DNA of 64,000 nucleotides from Kribbella sp. NBC_01245 (GCF_036226525.1 NZ_CP108487.1:3782001-3846000); one strand, 5' to 3'. Positions 1 to 8,717 are shown, counted from the stretch's first letter. Notes: generated by a model not told the origin, from the sequence alone. Numbers and translations are program-made.

Positions 1-513
1 GTGACCAGCCTTTTGTGCGGTTGGGCAGTTACTGGCGGGGTCGACCTTGGTCAGGATGACCTCGCCGATCTCGCGCAGCTGGTCGATCTGCTCCGGGGTG
101 AGTACGTCGATCACGTACTGCCGGGCGGCCTCGACGTGACCCGGCGCGGTCACCACGAGCTTGGCGAACCCCTCGTCGGTCAGCTCGGCGACGGTGATCC
201 GGCCATCCTCGGCCGACGGCTTGCGCCGGATCCAGCCGCGCGACTCCAGCCGCTTCACCACGTGGGAAAGCCGCGAGAGCGAGCCGTTCGCGAATTCGGC
301 CAGCCGGCTCATCGGCAACATCCGGCCGGGCGCGTCGGACAGGCCGGCCAGCACCAGGTACTCGAAATGACTCAGGCCCGCGTCGCGCTGGAGCTGGACG
401 TCGAGCACGGCGGGCAGCTTGATCAGCACGGCCGTCAGCGTCATCCACGCGCTCAACTCGTCCGGCGACAGCCAGCGTGGAGCGGCGATCGGCGCGGTGA
501 TCTCTTCGGACAT
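1..513 (-). CDS. MarR-family transcriptional regulator (3' end cut by window edge)
   Basis: The frame starts at ATG 513 (MSEEITAPIAAPRW...) and stays open to base 1, giving 171 residues without a stop, so the C-terminus lies outside the window. The middle holds a winged helix: a recognition-helix stretch (ANGSLSRLSHVVKRLESRGW) is followed by a basic wing (RRKPSAEDGR), as in MarR repressors that sense small phenolics or oxidants. It is divergent from a DoxX gene, and two palindromic boxes lie between them, so it probably represses itself and DoxX. The ligand is unknown. The plus-strand frame over the same bases is a codon-bias shadow. Confidence 0.88.
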   Translation of the reverse strand, partial: MSEEITAPIAAPRWLSPDELSAWMTLTAVLIKLPAVLDVQLQRDAGLSHFEYLVLAGLSDAPGRMLPMSRLAEFANGSLSRLSHVVKRLESRGWIRRKPSAEDGRITVAELTDEGFAKLVVTAPGHVEAARQYVIDVLTPEQIDQLREIGEVILTKVDPASNCPTAQKAGH

Positions 514-535
514 AGAGACATCATAACTGTGATGG

Positions 536-582
536 TTGACGCTTCAAGTCATTTGGAGCTACCTTGTCACTTGAAGCGTCAA
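536..582. promoter_or_regulatory. Paired operator boxes between MarR and DoxX genes
   Basis: A perfect 14-bp inverted repeat (536-549 and 569-582, 19-bp loop) is seen. Each arm contains a 12-bp imperfect palindrome of the form TTGA-N4-TCAA (536-547 and 571-582), the usual shape of a MarR-dimer site, and the two boxes lie 35 bp apart. A -35-like TTGTCA at 564-569 overlaps the right box and would serve the DoxX gene. Binding by the adjacent MarR protein is inferred. Confidence 0.75.
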
Positions 583-609
583 TTAATTCTATCGGAGAGC
601 TGAAGCCCC

Positions 610-987
610 ATGAATGTCGTGCTCTGGATCATCGCCGGTCTGCTCGCCCTGCTGTTCCTCACCGCCGGGCTGATGAAGTCGACCCAGCCGAAGGAAAAGC
701 TGCTCGCCAACCCGAGCATGGGCTGGACCAAGGACTTCTCCCCGGCTCAGCTGAGGGCGATCGGCATCATCGAACTGCTCGCCGCGATCGGCCTGATCCT
801 GCCCGCCCTCGTCGACATCGCGCCGATCCTGGTACCGCTGGCCGCGGCCGGCCTGGTGATCGTGATGATCGGCGCGATCGTGGTGCACCTGCGCCGCAAG
901 GAGACCCAGCCGGCCGGCTTCAACGCGGTGCTGCTGGTACTGGCCGCCGTACTGGCGATCTTCCGCTTCGGCCCCAACGCCTTCTAA
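610..987 (+). CDS. DoxX-family integral membrane protein
   Basis: This is a 125-residue protein with four predicted membrane segments (about residues 3-24, 46-64, 72-92 and 101-119) and no large soluble domain, typical in size for DoxX/DoxD-like proteins. Some family members sit in redox or thiol-stress complexes, but the biochemical role is usually unknown. A GGAGAG at 594-599 precedes ATG 610. It is transcribed away from the MarR gene through a region containing two TTGA-N4-TCAA boxes, so control by that regulator is likely. Confidence 0.85.
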   Translation: MNVVLWIIAGLLALLFLTAGLMKSTQPKEKLLANPSMGWTKDFSPAQLRAIGIIELLAAIGLILPALVDIAPILVPLAAAGLVIVMIGAIVVHLRRKETQPAGFNAVLLVLAAVLAIFRFGPNAF

Positions 988-1009
988 GCGTTCCGAGGCT
1001 TTAGAGGCT

Positions 1010-1351
1010 TTAGAGGTAAAGGCCGGTCTGCCCGTCTTCGAGCCGGCCGGCCGCCACCGCGTGCAGGTCGCGCTCGCGCAGCAACACGTAGTCGTCGCCA
1101 CGGACCTCGACCTCGGCCCGGTCCTCCGGGTCGAACAGCACCCGGTCGTCGACCTCGACGGTGCGCACGTTCTGCCCGACCGCGACGACCTTGGCCCAGG
1201 CCAGCCGGCGGCCCATCTGGGCGGTGGCCGGGATCAGGATGCCGGCCGACGACCGCCGCTCGCCTTCCTCGCGGTCGAGCGCGACCAGGACCCGGTCGTG
1301 CAGCATCCGGATCGGCAGTTTGTCGTCGGCGGCGCGTTTACGGCTCGTCAC
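1010..1351 (-). CDS. GroES-family (Cpn10-like) co-chaperone
   Basis: The 113-residue protein carries a Cpn10 fold: the core begins at about residue 14 (LPIRMLHDRVLVALDREEGE), followed by a mobile-loop region (SSAGILIPATAQMG) and the strand V-DDRVLFDPEDRAEVEVRGDDYVLLRERDL. The N-terminus is longer and the C-terminus ends in GLYL, as in a second actinobacterial GroES paralogue that stands apart from groEL. The start overlaps the end of the DUF3618 gene by 4 bp (1348-1351), so the two are co-translated. Whether it works with GroEL is not shown by the sequence. Confidence 0.88.
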   Translation of the reverse strand: MTSRKRAADDKLPIRMLHDRVLVALDREEGERRSSAGILIPATAQMGRRLAWAKVVAVGQNVRTVEVDDRVLFDPEDRAEVEVRGDDYVLLRERDLHAVAAGRLEDGQTGLYL

Positions 1352-1623
1352 CGGCGGCCCACCAACTTGCGGAGCAGCAGTAGGAGACCGATGACGCCCA
1401 CGGCCGCACCGCCGACCGCGATCAGCTTCTGGGTCCGGAGCCGGCCGTCGACGTCGAAGACCTGCGCCCGGGCCGACTCGACCTGGCGCCTCGCGACGTT
1501 CTTCGGGTGGGCCTTGTCGACCAGCTCGTCCACGGTGGCGGCCAGCCGGGCGCGGGTGGCCGCGATGTCCGCCTCGATCTGCTCAGTGCTCCGAGGCGCG
1601 GTAGCTCTCGTATCGCTGCTCAT
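1348..1623 (-). CDS. DUF3618 domain membrane protein
   Basis: This is a 91-residue protein. The DUF3618 region (about 13-60) has the characteristic opening RSTEQIEADIAATRARLAAT and continues as an amphipathic helix. One membrane segment follows (about 66-85, IAVGGAAVGVIGLLLLLRKL) with a basic tail. Family members are small single-pass proteins of unknown role, common in actinomycetes next to the GroES-like gene, as here, where the genes overlap by 4 bp. Confidence 0.88.
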   Translation of the reverse strand: MSSDTRATAPRSTEQIEADIAATRARLAATVDELVDKAHPKNVARRQVESARAQVFDVDGRLRTQKLIAVGGAAVGVIGLLLLLRKLVGRR

Positions 1624-1656
1624 ACCGCCATCCTCGCAGGTCGGTCCGGCACAAGC

Positions 1657-2502
1657 TCACGCGAGCCGGGTCATGTCGACCGTGACTTCGATCGCGCTCG
1701 CGGCGCCACCCGAGTAGATGCCCTTCAGCGGCGACACATCCGCGTAGTCCCGCCCGGTCGCGACCCACACATGCCGATGGCCGATCGGGATGTCGTTGGT
1801 CGGGTCGAACCCCCACCACGCGCCGGTCCAAGCCTCGATCCAGGCATGGCTCTCCCCCACCACCGTCTCGCCGACCGACGCCTCCGGTTTGGTGTGGAGA
1901 TAGCCCGAGACATAGCGGGCGGGTACGTCGACCGCGCGCAACATGGCGAGCGTGAGATGCGCGTAGTCCTGGCAGACGCCTTCACCGGCTTGCCACGCGT
2001 CTACCGCCGACGAGTGCACGCCAGTCGTACCGCGTTGGTAGGTGAGCGTCTCGTGCACCCATCGAGAGATCGCCAGTACGGTCTCGGCCGGGCCGTTGCC
2101 CTTGCGAAGGCCTCTGGCGATCGCAGCGAGCTCCCGGTGCCTTGGTACGTATTTCGTCCACTCGACGTACTCGGCGAACTTGTCGACCGTGTCGGGCGAA
2201 CGGACCTCCGCCCAGCTCGTATCCGGCGCAGGCGCGTCATCCTCGGCAGTCTCGACCACAGACGACGCGACGACCTTGAGCTCGGTGTGCGGTCTCTGGA
2301 GGTCAAAGGTCGTCACCTCGGTCCCCCAGTAGTCCGTGTACTTGTAGGACCTGGTGGTCGGTACGGTCTCCAGTCGCGCCACCATCAGGTTTTGCCGGTC
2401 GTCGCTTCTCGGAGTCAACCGAGCCTCGTTGTACGACTGAGTGGCCGGGGTTTCGTACCGATAGCCAGTGGTGTGCACGACACGTAGGCGCCACTTGTTC
2501 AC
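1657..2502 (-). CDS. Transglutaminase-like cysteine protease-fold protein
   Basis: A transglutaminase N-terminal domain (about residues 4-85, WRLRVVHTTGYRYE) precedes the core domain, which shows the Cys-His-Asp series: Cys in GEGVCQDYAHL, His in GESHAWIEAW, Asp in FDPTND. GTG 2502 is preferred as start because GGAGG lies about 7 bp upstream and it overlaps the stop of the alpha-E gene as GTGA; the frame is open further up to 2526. It is the third gene of the ATP-grasp/alpha-E/transglutaminase operon, proposed in comparative-genomics work to make or cleave peptide-like amide bonds; no substrate is established. Confidence 0.93.
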   Translation of the reverse strand: MNKWRLRVVHTTGYRYETPATQSYNEARLTPRSDDRQNLMVARLETVPTTRSYKYTDYWGTEVTTFDLQRPHTELKVVASSVVETAEDDAPAPDTSWAEVRSPDTVDKFAEYVEWTKYVPRHRELAAIARGLRKGNGPAETVLAISRWVHETLTYQRGTTGVHSSAVDAWQAGEGVCQDYAHLTLAMLRAVDVPARYVSGYLHTKPEASVGETVVGESHAWIEAWTGAWWGFDPTNDIPIGHRHVWVATGRDYADVSPLKGIYSGGAASAIEVTVDMTRLA

Positions 2503-3446
2503 AGGTTGACCTCCGCGTTGTTCCACTCAACCCACGGGACGGCGTGGAAGTACTGCAGCGACACAGCCTCGCCTACCTCGCGCACAGTCGCCTGCAACGA
2601 CTGGAGCCGTCCAGTGAGGTCGTCGAGCAGCTCTGCCGGGTGCAAAAACTCCAACTCGCTACGAGCCTTCCCGAGCAACCGACTGGCCTCAGCCCTTGCA
2701 CCCACGCGTACGTCGGGCTGGTGGTCCAACTCCTCCAGGCAGGCCTCGGCCTTGGTAAGCGCGTGGAACACCGAGCGCGGGAAGAGCCGGTCCAGCAGCA
2801 GGAACTGCACCACGCGGGATGCGTCGAGCGCACCCCGGTACGTCCGCAGGTAGGTGTCGTGAGCGCCTGCGGAGCGCAGTACGGTCACCCAGCCGGGAGA
2901 GGTCGGTTTGTCGCCCACGCGGGACATGAGCATTCGCACGATCATGTCGACGCGTTCGAGCGATCTGCCGAGCACGAGGAACCGCCAGCCCTCGTCGCGG
3001 CTCATGGTCGAGTCGGCCAGACCGGCGAACATGGCGGCCCGTTCCTCGACGAACGACAGGAACACGTGCGGCCCGACCCGGCGAGCCGCGCTCTGCCGCT
3101 CGGGTACGGCATTCCACATCGAGTTGATGCACTCCCAGAGCTCGGTCGACACCACCTCGCGGGCGACCCGGGTGTTCTCGCGGGCGCTCGAGATCGAGGA
3201 GACGATCGAGCCCTCCCGATCGGCCGACATCGCGACCAGCTCGGTCAGCGTCCACACGTCCAGGCTGGTACCGGTCGGCGGGGTGATGCCGAGAACCGAG
3301 AGCAGCGTTCGGCTGGCGACATCCGGATCGACGGTCGCGTCCTCGAGCAGTTGGTGCACGGACACGTCGAGGATCCTGGCCGTGTCGTCCGCGCGTTCGA
3401 CGTACCGGCCGATCCAGTACAGCGACTCCGCATTGCGTGCCAACAT
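2499..3446 (-). CDS. Alpha-E domain protein (DUF403)
   Basis: The protein opens with the family signature MLARNAESLYWIGRYVERADDTAR and is helical throughout, about 315 residues, as usual for alpha-E proteins. ATG 3446 is chosen over GTG 3455 because GAGGTG sits 6 bp before the ATG and only a stop codon precedes the GTG. It lies 10 bp after the ATP-grasp gene and overlaps the transglutaminase gene by 4 bp. Alpha-E proteins almost always travel with these two partners; the enzymatic function is unknown. Confidence 0.93.
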   Translation of the reverse strand: MLARNAESLYWIGRYVERADDTARILDVSVHQLLEDATVDPDVASRTLLSVLGITPPTGTSLDVWTLTELVAMSADREGSIVSSISSARENTRVAREVVSTELWECINSMWNAVPERQSAARRVGPHVFLSFVEERAAMFAGLADSTMSRDEGWRFLVLGRSLERVDMIVRMLMSRVGDKPTSPGWVTVLRSAGAHDTYLRTYRGALDASRVVQFLLLDRLFPRSVFHALTKAEACLEELDHQPDVRVGARAEASRLLGKARSELEFLHPAELLDDLTGRLQSLQATVREVGEAVSLQYFHAVPWVEWNNAEVNL

Positions 3447-3456
3447 CGTCAACACC

Positions 3457-5064
3457 TCACTGTTGTTGCTGCTGTTGGGCGAAGGTCAGTTCCGGTCCTC
3501 GCTCTGGGGTGAACTCGCCTGCGCTTGTCACGGCCAGACCGGCTCCGCGCAACTCCGCGTCTGCAGTGGAGGTCCGGGCGGCCAGCACCCAGGTGTCCTT
3601 GGAACCGCCGCCTTGGGACGAGTTGACCACCAGACTTCCCTCCGGAATCGCTACCCGCGTCAGGCCGCCCGGGAGCACGAAGACGTCCTCGCCGTCGTTG
3701 ACCGCGAACGGGCGCAGGTCGACGTGCCGGGGTCTCAGGCGCTGCCCGACCTTCGTAGGGACGGTGGAGAGCGGTACGACGGGTTGGGCGATCCAGCCGC
3801 GGGGATTCGCGTTGATGCTTCGCCGGAGGGTGTTGAGCTCCTTGGCGGTCGCGTCCGGCCCGAAGACGATTCCGTAACCGCCCGAGCCTTCGACCGGCTT
3901 GGTGACCAGTTCGTCCAGCCGGTCCAGTACTTCCGCCTGCTCGTCGGGAAGCCAGCAGCGGTAGGTGTCGACGTTCGGGAGTAGTGGCGTCTCGTTGAGG
4001 TAGTACTTCAGGATCTCGGGGAGGTACGTGTAGACGAGCTTGTCGTCGCCTACACCGTTTCCGACGGCGTTGGCGATCACCACGTTCCCCGCGCGTGCCG
4101 CGTTGAGTAGGCCCGCCACACCGAGTACGGAATCGGGCTCGAAGTGCACCGGGTCGAGGAACTCGTCGTCGATACGGCGATAGATGACGTCGACCCGGCG
4201 CTCCCCTTCCGTCGTACGGAGGTAGACGACGTTGTTCCGCGTCAGGAGGTCCCGGCCTTCTACAAGTTCCACGCCCATCTGCCGCGCCAGTAGCGAGTGC
4301 TCGAAGTACGCCGAGTTATAGACGCCTGGAGTGAGTACGACGACCGTCGGGTCCGCCGCCCCGGTAGGCGCCGCCGCACGCAGTGCCCGCAACAGGTGTA
4401 CGGCGTAGTCGCCGACCGCCCGCACCCGGTGTTTGGCGAACAGGTCCGGGAATACGCGGGCCATCGTGCGGCGGTTCTCCATGACGTACGAGACCCCGGA
4501 CGGGCTGCGCAGGTTGTCCTCGAGCACCCGGAATTCGCCGACCTCGTCGCGTACGACGTCGATCCCAGCAACGTGAATGCGTACGCCGTTCGGTGGGGCG
4601 ATACCGGCCGCCTGCCGGTGGAAGTGCTCGCACGAGGTGATGAGCCTGCGCGGGAGTACGCCGTCTTTCACGATCTGCTGTTCGCCGTACACGTCGGCCA
4701 GGAAGGCCTCTAGCGCCCGTACGCGCTGGACGATGCCACGTTCCAGCCGGGACCACTCGGACGCCGTGATGACGCGTGGGACCAGGTCAAGCGGGAACGG
4801 CCGCTCCTGGCCGGACAACGAGAAGGTGATGCCCTGATCCACTAGTGCCCGGTCTAACGCCTCAGACCTTGCAGTGAGGTCTGCTGGTTTCGAGTCGGCT
4901 AGTGATTCGTACAGCCTCTTGTAAGCGGTACGGACTTCCTCGCCGGCGTCGAACATTTCGTCGTACGCCTCGGCATGCGGGCGCGCCGGATCGAGGTACT
5001 TCTCGAACAGGTCCTCGGACTGCGACTGGGACTCGGACGTCGGGCGGGATGTCCTGCGGCTCAT
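3457..5064 (-). CDS. Circularly permuted ATP-grasp type 2 protein (DUF404/DUF407)
   Basis: The 535-residue protein matches the permuted ATP-grasp family: an N-terminal acidic linker, then the conserved run AYDEMFDAGEEVRTAYKRL, HVAGIDVVRDEVGEFRVLEDN and SGVSYVMENRR, with a glycine-rich nucleotide loop (KPVEGSGGYGIVFGPDA) near residues 395-412. Family members are predicted amide or peptide ligases. It is the first gene of the three-gene operon with alpha-E and transglutaminase partners. The C-terminus ends in six glutamines coded by a CAG/CAA run, an unconserved tail that may be a small simple-sequence expansion. Confidence 0.93.
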   Translation of the reverse strand: MSRRTSRPTSESQSQSEDLFEKYLDPARPHAEAYDEMFDAGEEVRTAYKRLYESLADSKPADLTARSEALDRALVDQGITFSLSGQERPFPLDLVPRVITASEWSRLERGIVQRVRALEAFLADVYGEQQIVKDGVLPRRLITSCEHFHRQAAGIAPPNGVRIHVAGIDVVRDEVGEFRVLEDNLRSPSGVSYVMENRRTMARVFPDLFAKHRVRAVGDYAVHLLRALRAAAPTGAADPTVVVLTPGVYNSAYFEHSLLARQMGVELVEGRDLLTRNNVVYLRTTEGERRVDVIYRRIDDEFLDPVHFEPDSVLGVAGLLNAARAGNVVIANAVGNGVGDDKLVYTYLPEILKYYLNETPLLPNVDTYRCWLPDEQAEVLDRLDELVTKPVEGSGGYGIVFGPDATAKELNTLRRSINANPRGWIAQPVVPLSTVPTKVGQRLRPRHVDLRPFAVNDGEDVFVLPGGLTRVAIPEGSLVVNSSQGGGSKDTWVLAARTSTADAELRGAGLAVTSAGEFTPERGPELTFAQQQQQQ

Positions 5065-5138
5065 CCAGAAATCTTGACCTACCAGGTATGTCCTCGCATA
5101 CGGATCGGCAATCAGTTTTCAAGCATGTAACACGGAGA

Positions 5139-6182
5139 TCAGCTCTGGAGGTCGACAACGACCTTGATGTCGGCCGGGCCCTTCTGTAGAGCCTCCGGCC
5201 ATTTGGTGAGCGGAACCGTCCGCGTGATCAGCCTGTCGAGCCAGTGGGCGTCCGCGGCGGCCAGTACGTCTATGGCCTGCGCGTAGTGCCTCTTGCCCGC
5301 ATTGACCGACCCGACGATCGCCGCATTCCGCACCACCAACTGCCGCGTTAACGGGTCCATTGGCGCCTCTATCGGCTCAGTGCCGGGAGAGATGCCCGTG
5401 AGGCACATGATCCCGCCAGGGCCGAGTAGACCCGCGCAGTCGAGCACCAGCTGGCCGTTGCCGGTTGCCTCGATCACAACGTCCGGTACGACGTCTAGGT
5501 CCTTCAAGTCGGTCAGGTACTCCCCACCAAGGTCTTCCACCAACTGCGGCTTAGGCCCGTCGGTAGCCCGGTCGAGCACGTGTACGACGTACCCCCGCTG
5601 CTGGGCGATCAACGCCGCTAGAAGCCCGATAGGTCCTGCGCCCGTCACCAGCACGTGTTCCGGCTCAAACCAGGACCTGGCTCCTACTTGGTCCACCTGG
5701 TCCCAGGCCTTGGTCAGGATGCTCGCGGGCTCTGTGAGAACTCCGAGGCGGCCTAGCTCGGGTGGCACCTTCACGGCGAAGTACGGATCCACGCGCCACT
5801 GCTGCGCGCCGTACCCGTCTGCCTCTTTGATCCCGCGCTCGGTGTACCGGCCGTTCCGGCAGAAGTCCCAGTCGCCGCGGGCACATGCCGGGCACGGCTC
5901 CGGGTCAGGCCGACGTACGACTCCGGCCACCAGGTCACCCGGGACGAACCCGGACTTCGGTGGAGCCGTCAGTACCCGGCCGAGCGACTCGTGGCCGAGC
6001 ACCATCCGCTCGGCACCGCGCCGGCCGCTACCGAAATCCCCGGCCGCGATCTCGACGTCCGTACCGCAGATGCCGAGTAATACGCCCTCGACCAGTACGG
6101 ACCCGTCGGCCGGATCCGGCTCTTCCACTTCGGTGATGTCGGCTGAGTCAGGCATGTTCGGCACCACGGTCATTGCCCGCAT
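5139..6182 (-). CDS. Glucose 1-dehydrogenase-type zinc alcohol dehydrogenase
   Basis: This is a 347-residue medium-chain dehydrogenase. The catalytic-zinc cysteine is in LGICGTDVEIAAGDFG, the histidine-glutamate pair in VLGHESLGRV, and a structural-type cysteine cluster in PDPEPCPACARGDWDFC. The NAD(P) loop is GAGPIGLLAAL, about residues 176-186. The GICGTDxEI motif and the N-terminal pattern match glucose dehydrogenases rather than threonine dehydrogenases. The sugar substrate is inferred from family resemblance. It stands alone, divergent from the Bcp peroxiredoxin gene. Confidence 0.88.
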   Translation of the reverse strand: MRAMTVVPNMPDSADITEVEEPDPADGSVLVEGVLLGICGTDVEIAAGDFGSGRRGAERMVLGHESLGRVLTAPPKSGFVPGDLVAGVVRRPDPEPCPACARGDWDFCRNGRYTERGIKEADGYGAQQWRVDPYFAVKVPPELGRLGVLTEPASILTKAWDQVDQVGARSWFEPEHVLVTGAGPIGLLAALIAQQRGYVVHVLDRATDGPKPQLVEDLGGEYLTDLKDLDVVPDVVIEATGNGQLVLDCAGLLGPGGIMCLTGISPGTEPIEAPMDPLTRQLVVRNAAIVGSVNAGKRHYAQAIDVLAAADAHWLDRLITRTVPLTKWPEALQKGPADIKVVVDLQS

Positions 6183-6261
6183 GAAGCCACTCCATCCCCG
6201 TACGGCAGACTGTGCAAGTCACCCCGCCAGTCCCACCTGTCACAGCTTGAGGGAGCCAGTC

Positions 6262-6729
6262 ATGACCGATCGTCTGTCCGTCGGCGATGCCGCACCGGAG
6301 TTCACGCTGCCCGACGCGGATGGCAACGAGGTCTCGCTGGCGGACCTGCGCGGCAAGAACGTCATCGTCTACTTCTACCCGGCCGCGATGACCCCTGGCT
6401 GCACGAAGCAGGCCTGCGACTTCCGCGACTCGCTCGACTCTCTGCAGGCCTCCGGCTACACCGTGCTCGGCATCTCGCCGGACAAGCCCGAGAAGCTGGC
6501 GAAGTTCCGCGACCGCGACGGCGTGACCTTCCCGCTGCTGAGCGACCCCGCCAAAGAGGTGCTCGTGGCGTACGGCGCGTTCGGTGAGAAGACGATGTAC
6601 GGCAAGAAGGTGACCGGAGTGATCCGCTCCACCTTCGTGATCGACGGCGACGGCAAGATCGCGGTCGCGCAGTACAACGTCAAGGCCACCGGGCACGTCG
6701 CCAAGCTGCGTCGCGATCTCGGCCTCTGA
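6262..6729 (+). CDS. bcp: Bcp-type thioredoxin-dependent peroxiredoxin
   Basis: A 155-residue AhpC/TSA-fold protein starting MTDRLSVGDAAPEFTLP. The active site PAAMTPGCTKQACDFRD has the peroxidatic cysteine (PGCT) and the second cysteine five residues later, the arrangement of the atypical 2-Cys BCP group. It reduces hydroperoxides using thioredoxin. ATG 6262 is preceded by GAGGGAG; the same frame is open far upstream, but that stretch is the antisense of the dehydrogenase gene. Cytoplasmic; no operon partner. Confidence 0.93.
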   Translation: MTDRLSVGDAAPEFTLPDADGNEVSLADLRGKNVIVYFYPAAMTPGCTKQACDFRDSLDSLQASGYTVLGISPDKPEKLAKFRDRDGVTFPLLSDPAKEVLVAYGAFGEKTMYGKKVTGVIRSTFVIDGDGKIAVAQYNVKATGHVAKLRRDLGL

Positions 6730-6829
6730 TCCGGTTGCGGACTGTAGGCATACAAACGTTTGAAGAGTGAAACCGGCTACCGTTTCATGGTCAGCGGTCT
6801 ACGGAACGCCCGAAATGCCCCAATGACAC

Positions 6830-6845
6830 TGTGATTCGCGTCACA
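6830..6845. promoter_or_regulatory. CRP/GlxR-type operator
   Basis: TGTGA-TTCGCG-TCACA is a perfect match to the CRP/GlxR consensus TGTGA-N6-TCACA. It lies in the 321-bp gap between bcp (ends 6729) and the VWA gene (starts 7051), about 205 bp before the latter. The rest of the gap is non-coding and fairly A+T-rich for this genome, as expected of a promoter region. cAMP-dependent control is inferred from the consensus only. Confidence 0.6.
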
Positions 6846-7050
6846 GCGGGTTTCACACCTGGGAAACCGCCCGATCACGGTCAGTAAGATATTTTGCCGA
6901 TTCAGGCAGCCAGTACCTCGCATAAGCATTCACAGGTCCTTTCAAACTCGCTCCGTAGCCGATTGACGTGGTTGCGGACCTTGGCCGTGACCAGTGCAAA
7001 CCGGGTAATCTGCGCCCGCAGTCTGCTTCGGGAGGGAGGTACCCGTCCGC

Positions 7051-8703
7051 ATGGGACGACACAGCGCTTCGGTGACATCGGGTAATCGTCGTCGGCCGGT
7101 GATCATCACCCTTGTCGGCGCCCTGGTGATTTCACTGGGCGCCGTCTTCATGGTCAATTCCTTCGGCAACGAGAACTCCGCCGATGAGGGACCGCTTTCC
7201 AACGCCGACTGCGATACGCCTGTCACGGTGTCCTTGAGCACCACCCCGGAGATGAAGGCCCAGCTGGAGACCGCCGCCAAGGCGCTCACCGGCCGCGACG
7301 ACAGCCGCACTCCGTGCACCAACTTCAGCATCAACGCCGTCGCCCCGGGCGCGGTCGCCCAGGCGGTCGCAGCCGGTGACGAACAGATCCCGGACCTCTG
7401 GGTGCCGGACTCGTCCCTGTGGGTGGCCCGCGCGGACGACGGCCAGTCGCTGCCCACCGTGGCCGTGCCCTCGCTGGCGACGTCGCCGATGGTCCTGGTC
7501 GGCGATTCGGCCACTTTCGCCGACACGTCCTCCTGGCTCGGCGTGTTCTCCAAGGCGCCGCCCGCCCTGCTGGATCCGCTGAGCACCTCGATCGGCGCCG
7601 CGGCCCTGCTCGCCGTACAGGCCGAGCGCGCCAAGACCTCCACCTCGGACACGCAGGTGGCCCAGGTGCTGGTGCCGCTCGCGCAGCGGCACGGCTCGAT
7701 GGCGAAGGCGTACACCGATCTCAACGGCCTCTTCACCCGGGCCGCCCAAGAGGGCAGCAACCTGGTGGTGCCGTCCTCGGAGCAGGCCTTCGTGGCGTTC
7801 CAGGAGGCCCACCCGGACACCGGTCTGAAGGCCGTCGTCCCCGCCACCGGCACGCTGCTCCTGGACTACCCGCTGGTGGTGACCGCCAAGGACGACGTCG
7901 AGCGCGTCACCGAGACGGCCAAGCTCCTCGGGCAGCAGCTCCGCTCCGCCGGTGGCACCGAAGGCACCGACAAGGCCGGCTTCCGGTCCCCGACCCGTGA
8001 ACCGCTGACCGGCGGCCGTGGCGTCGGAAACATCGAGATGCTCGGCAAGCCGGCGGTCCAGGTCGCCGAGCAGGTCCTGCAGCAGTGGGCCACGCTCGCG
8101 CTGTCGGCCCATTCGCTGGCCGTGATCGACACCTCCGGCTCGATGAACGAGAAGGTGGCCGGCGGCAAGCGCCGCATCGACCTCACCATCGCGGCCGCCG
8201 AGAGCGGGCTGAAGATGTTCCCCGACAGCGCCGCACTCGGCCTGTGGTCGTTCTCCACCAAGCAACCGCCGGCCAAACCGCTCGACTGGCAGCCGCTCGT
8301 CCCGATCCGCAAGCTCAGCGCGCAGCAGCGGGTCGAGATGGTCACCGCCCTGCGCCAGCTCGGCAACAAGGCCAACGGCGGCACCGGCCTGTACGACGTC
8401 GCGATCGCCGCCTACCGGACCGTCCAGGACGGCTTCGACCCCAAGGCCGTCAACGCCGTCCTGATCTTCACCGACGGCAAGAACGACGACCCGGGCAGCA
8501 TCAGCCTTGACGAGGCCGTCCGCACCCTGCAGAGCCTCCGCGACCCGGCCCGCCCGGTCCGCATCATCGCCCTCGGCATGGGCCCCGACGCCGACCAATC
8601 CGAACTAGACAAACTAGCCCGAGCCACCGGCGGCCGCGCCTACGTAGCCCGCAACCCCGCCGACCTCCAGGCAGTCTTCATCGACGCACTCCAAAACCGC
8701 TAA
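7051..8703 (+). CDS. Membrane-anchored solute-binding-like/VWA domain protein
   Basis: A 550-residue protein with a basic N-terminus and one membrane segment (about 15-35, VIITLVGALVISLGAVFMV), then a periplasmic-binding-protein-like domain (about 60-330), then a von Willebrand A domain (about 350-550). The MIDAS metal motif is present as DTSGSMN, followed by a threonine in GGTGLYD and an aspartate in FTDGKNDD, so the metal site looks intact. The domain order matches actinobacterial extracellular adhesion or sensing proteins of unknown ligand. A CRP-type site lies upstream and a strong hairpin follows the gene, so it is probably monocistronic. Confidence 0.85.
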   Translation: MGRHSASVTSGNRRRPVIITLVGALVISLGAVFMVNSFGNENSADEGPLSNADCDTPVTVSLSTTPEMKAQLETAAKALTGRDDSRTPCTNFSINAVAPGAVAQAVAAGDEQIPDLWVPDSSLWVARADDGQSLPTVAVPSLATSPMVLVGDSATFADTSSWLGVFSKAPPALLDPLSTSIGAAALLAVQAERAKTSTSDTQVAQVLVPLAQRHGSMAKAYTDLNGLFTRAAQEGSNLVVPSSEQAFVAFQEAHPDTGLKAVVPATGTLLLDYPLVVTAKDDVERVTETAKLLGQQLRSAGGTEGTDKAGFRSPTREPLTGGRGVGNIEMLGKPAVQVAEQVLQQWATLALSAHSLAVIDTSGSMNEKVAGGKRRIDLTIAAAESGLKMFPDSAALGLWSFSTKQPPAKPLDWQPLVPIRKLSAQQRVEMVTALRQLGNKANGGTGLYDVAIAAYRTVQDGFDPKAVNAVLIFTDGKNDDPGSISLDEAVRTLQSLRDPARPVRIIALGMGPDADQSELDKLARATGGRAYVARNPADLQAVFIDALQNR

Positions 8704-8717
8704 ACCCGTCTTCACCC

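Noticed and set aside
1..603. 200-codon plus-strand frame at the left edge
   Set aside because: It is antisense to the MarR gene, has no family resemblance and crosses the operator boxes; a codon-bias shadow.
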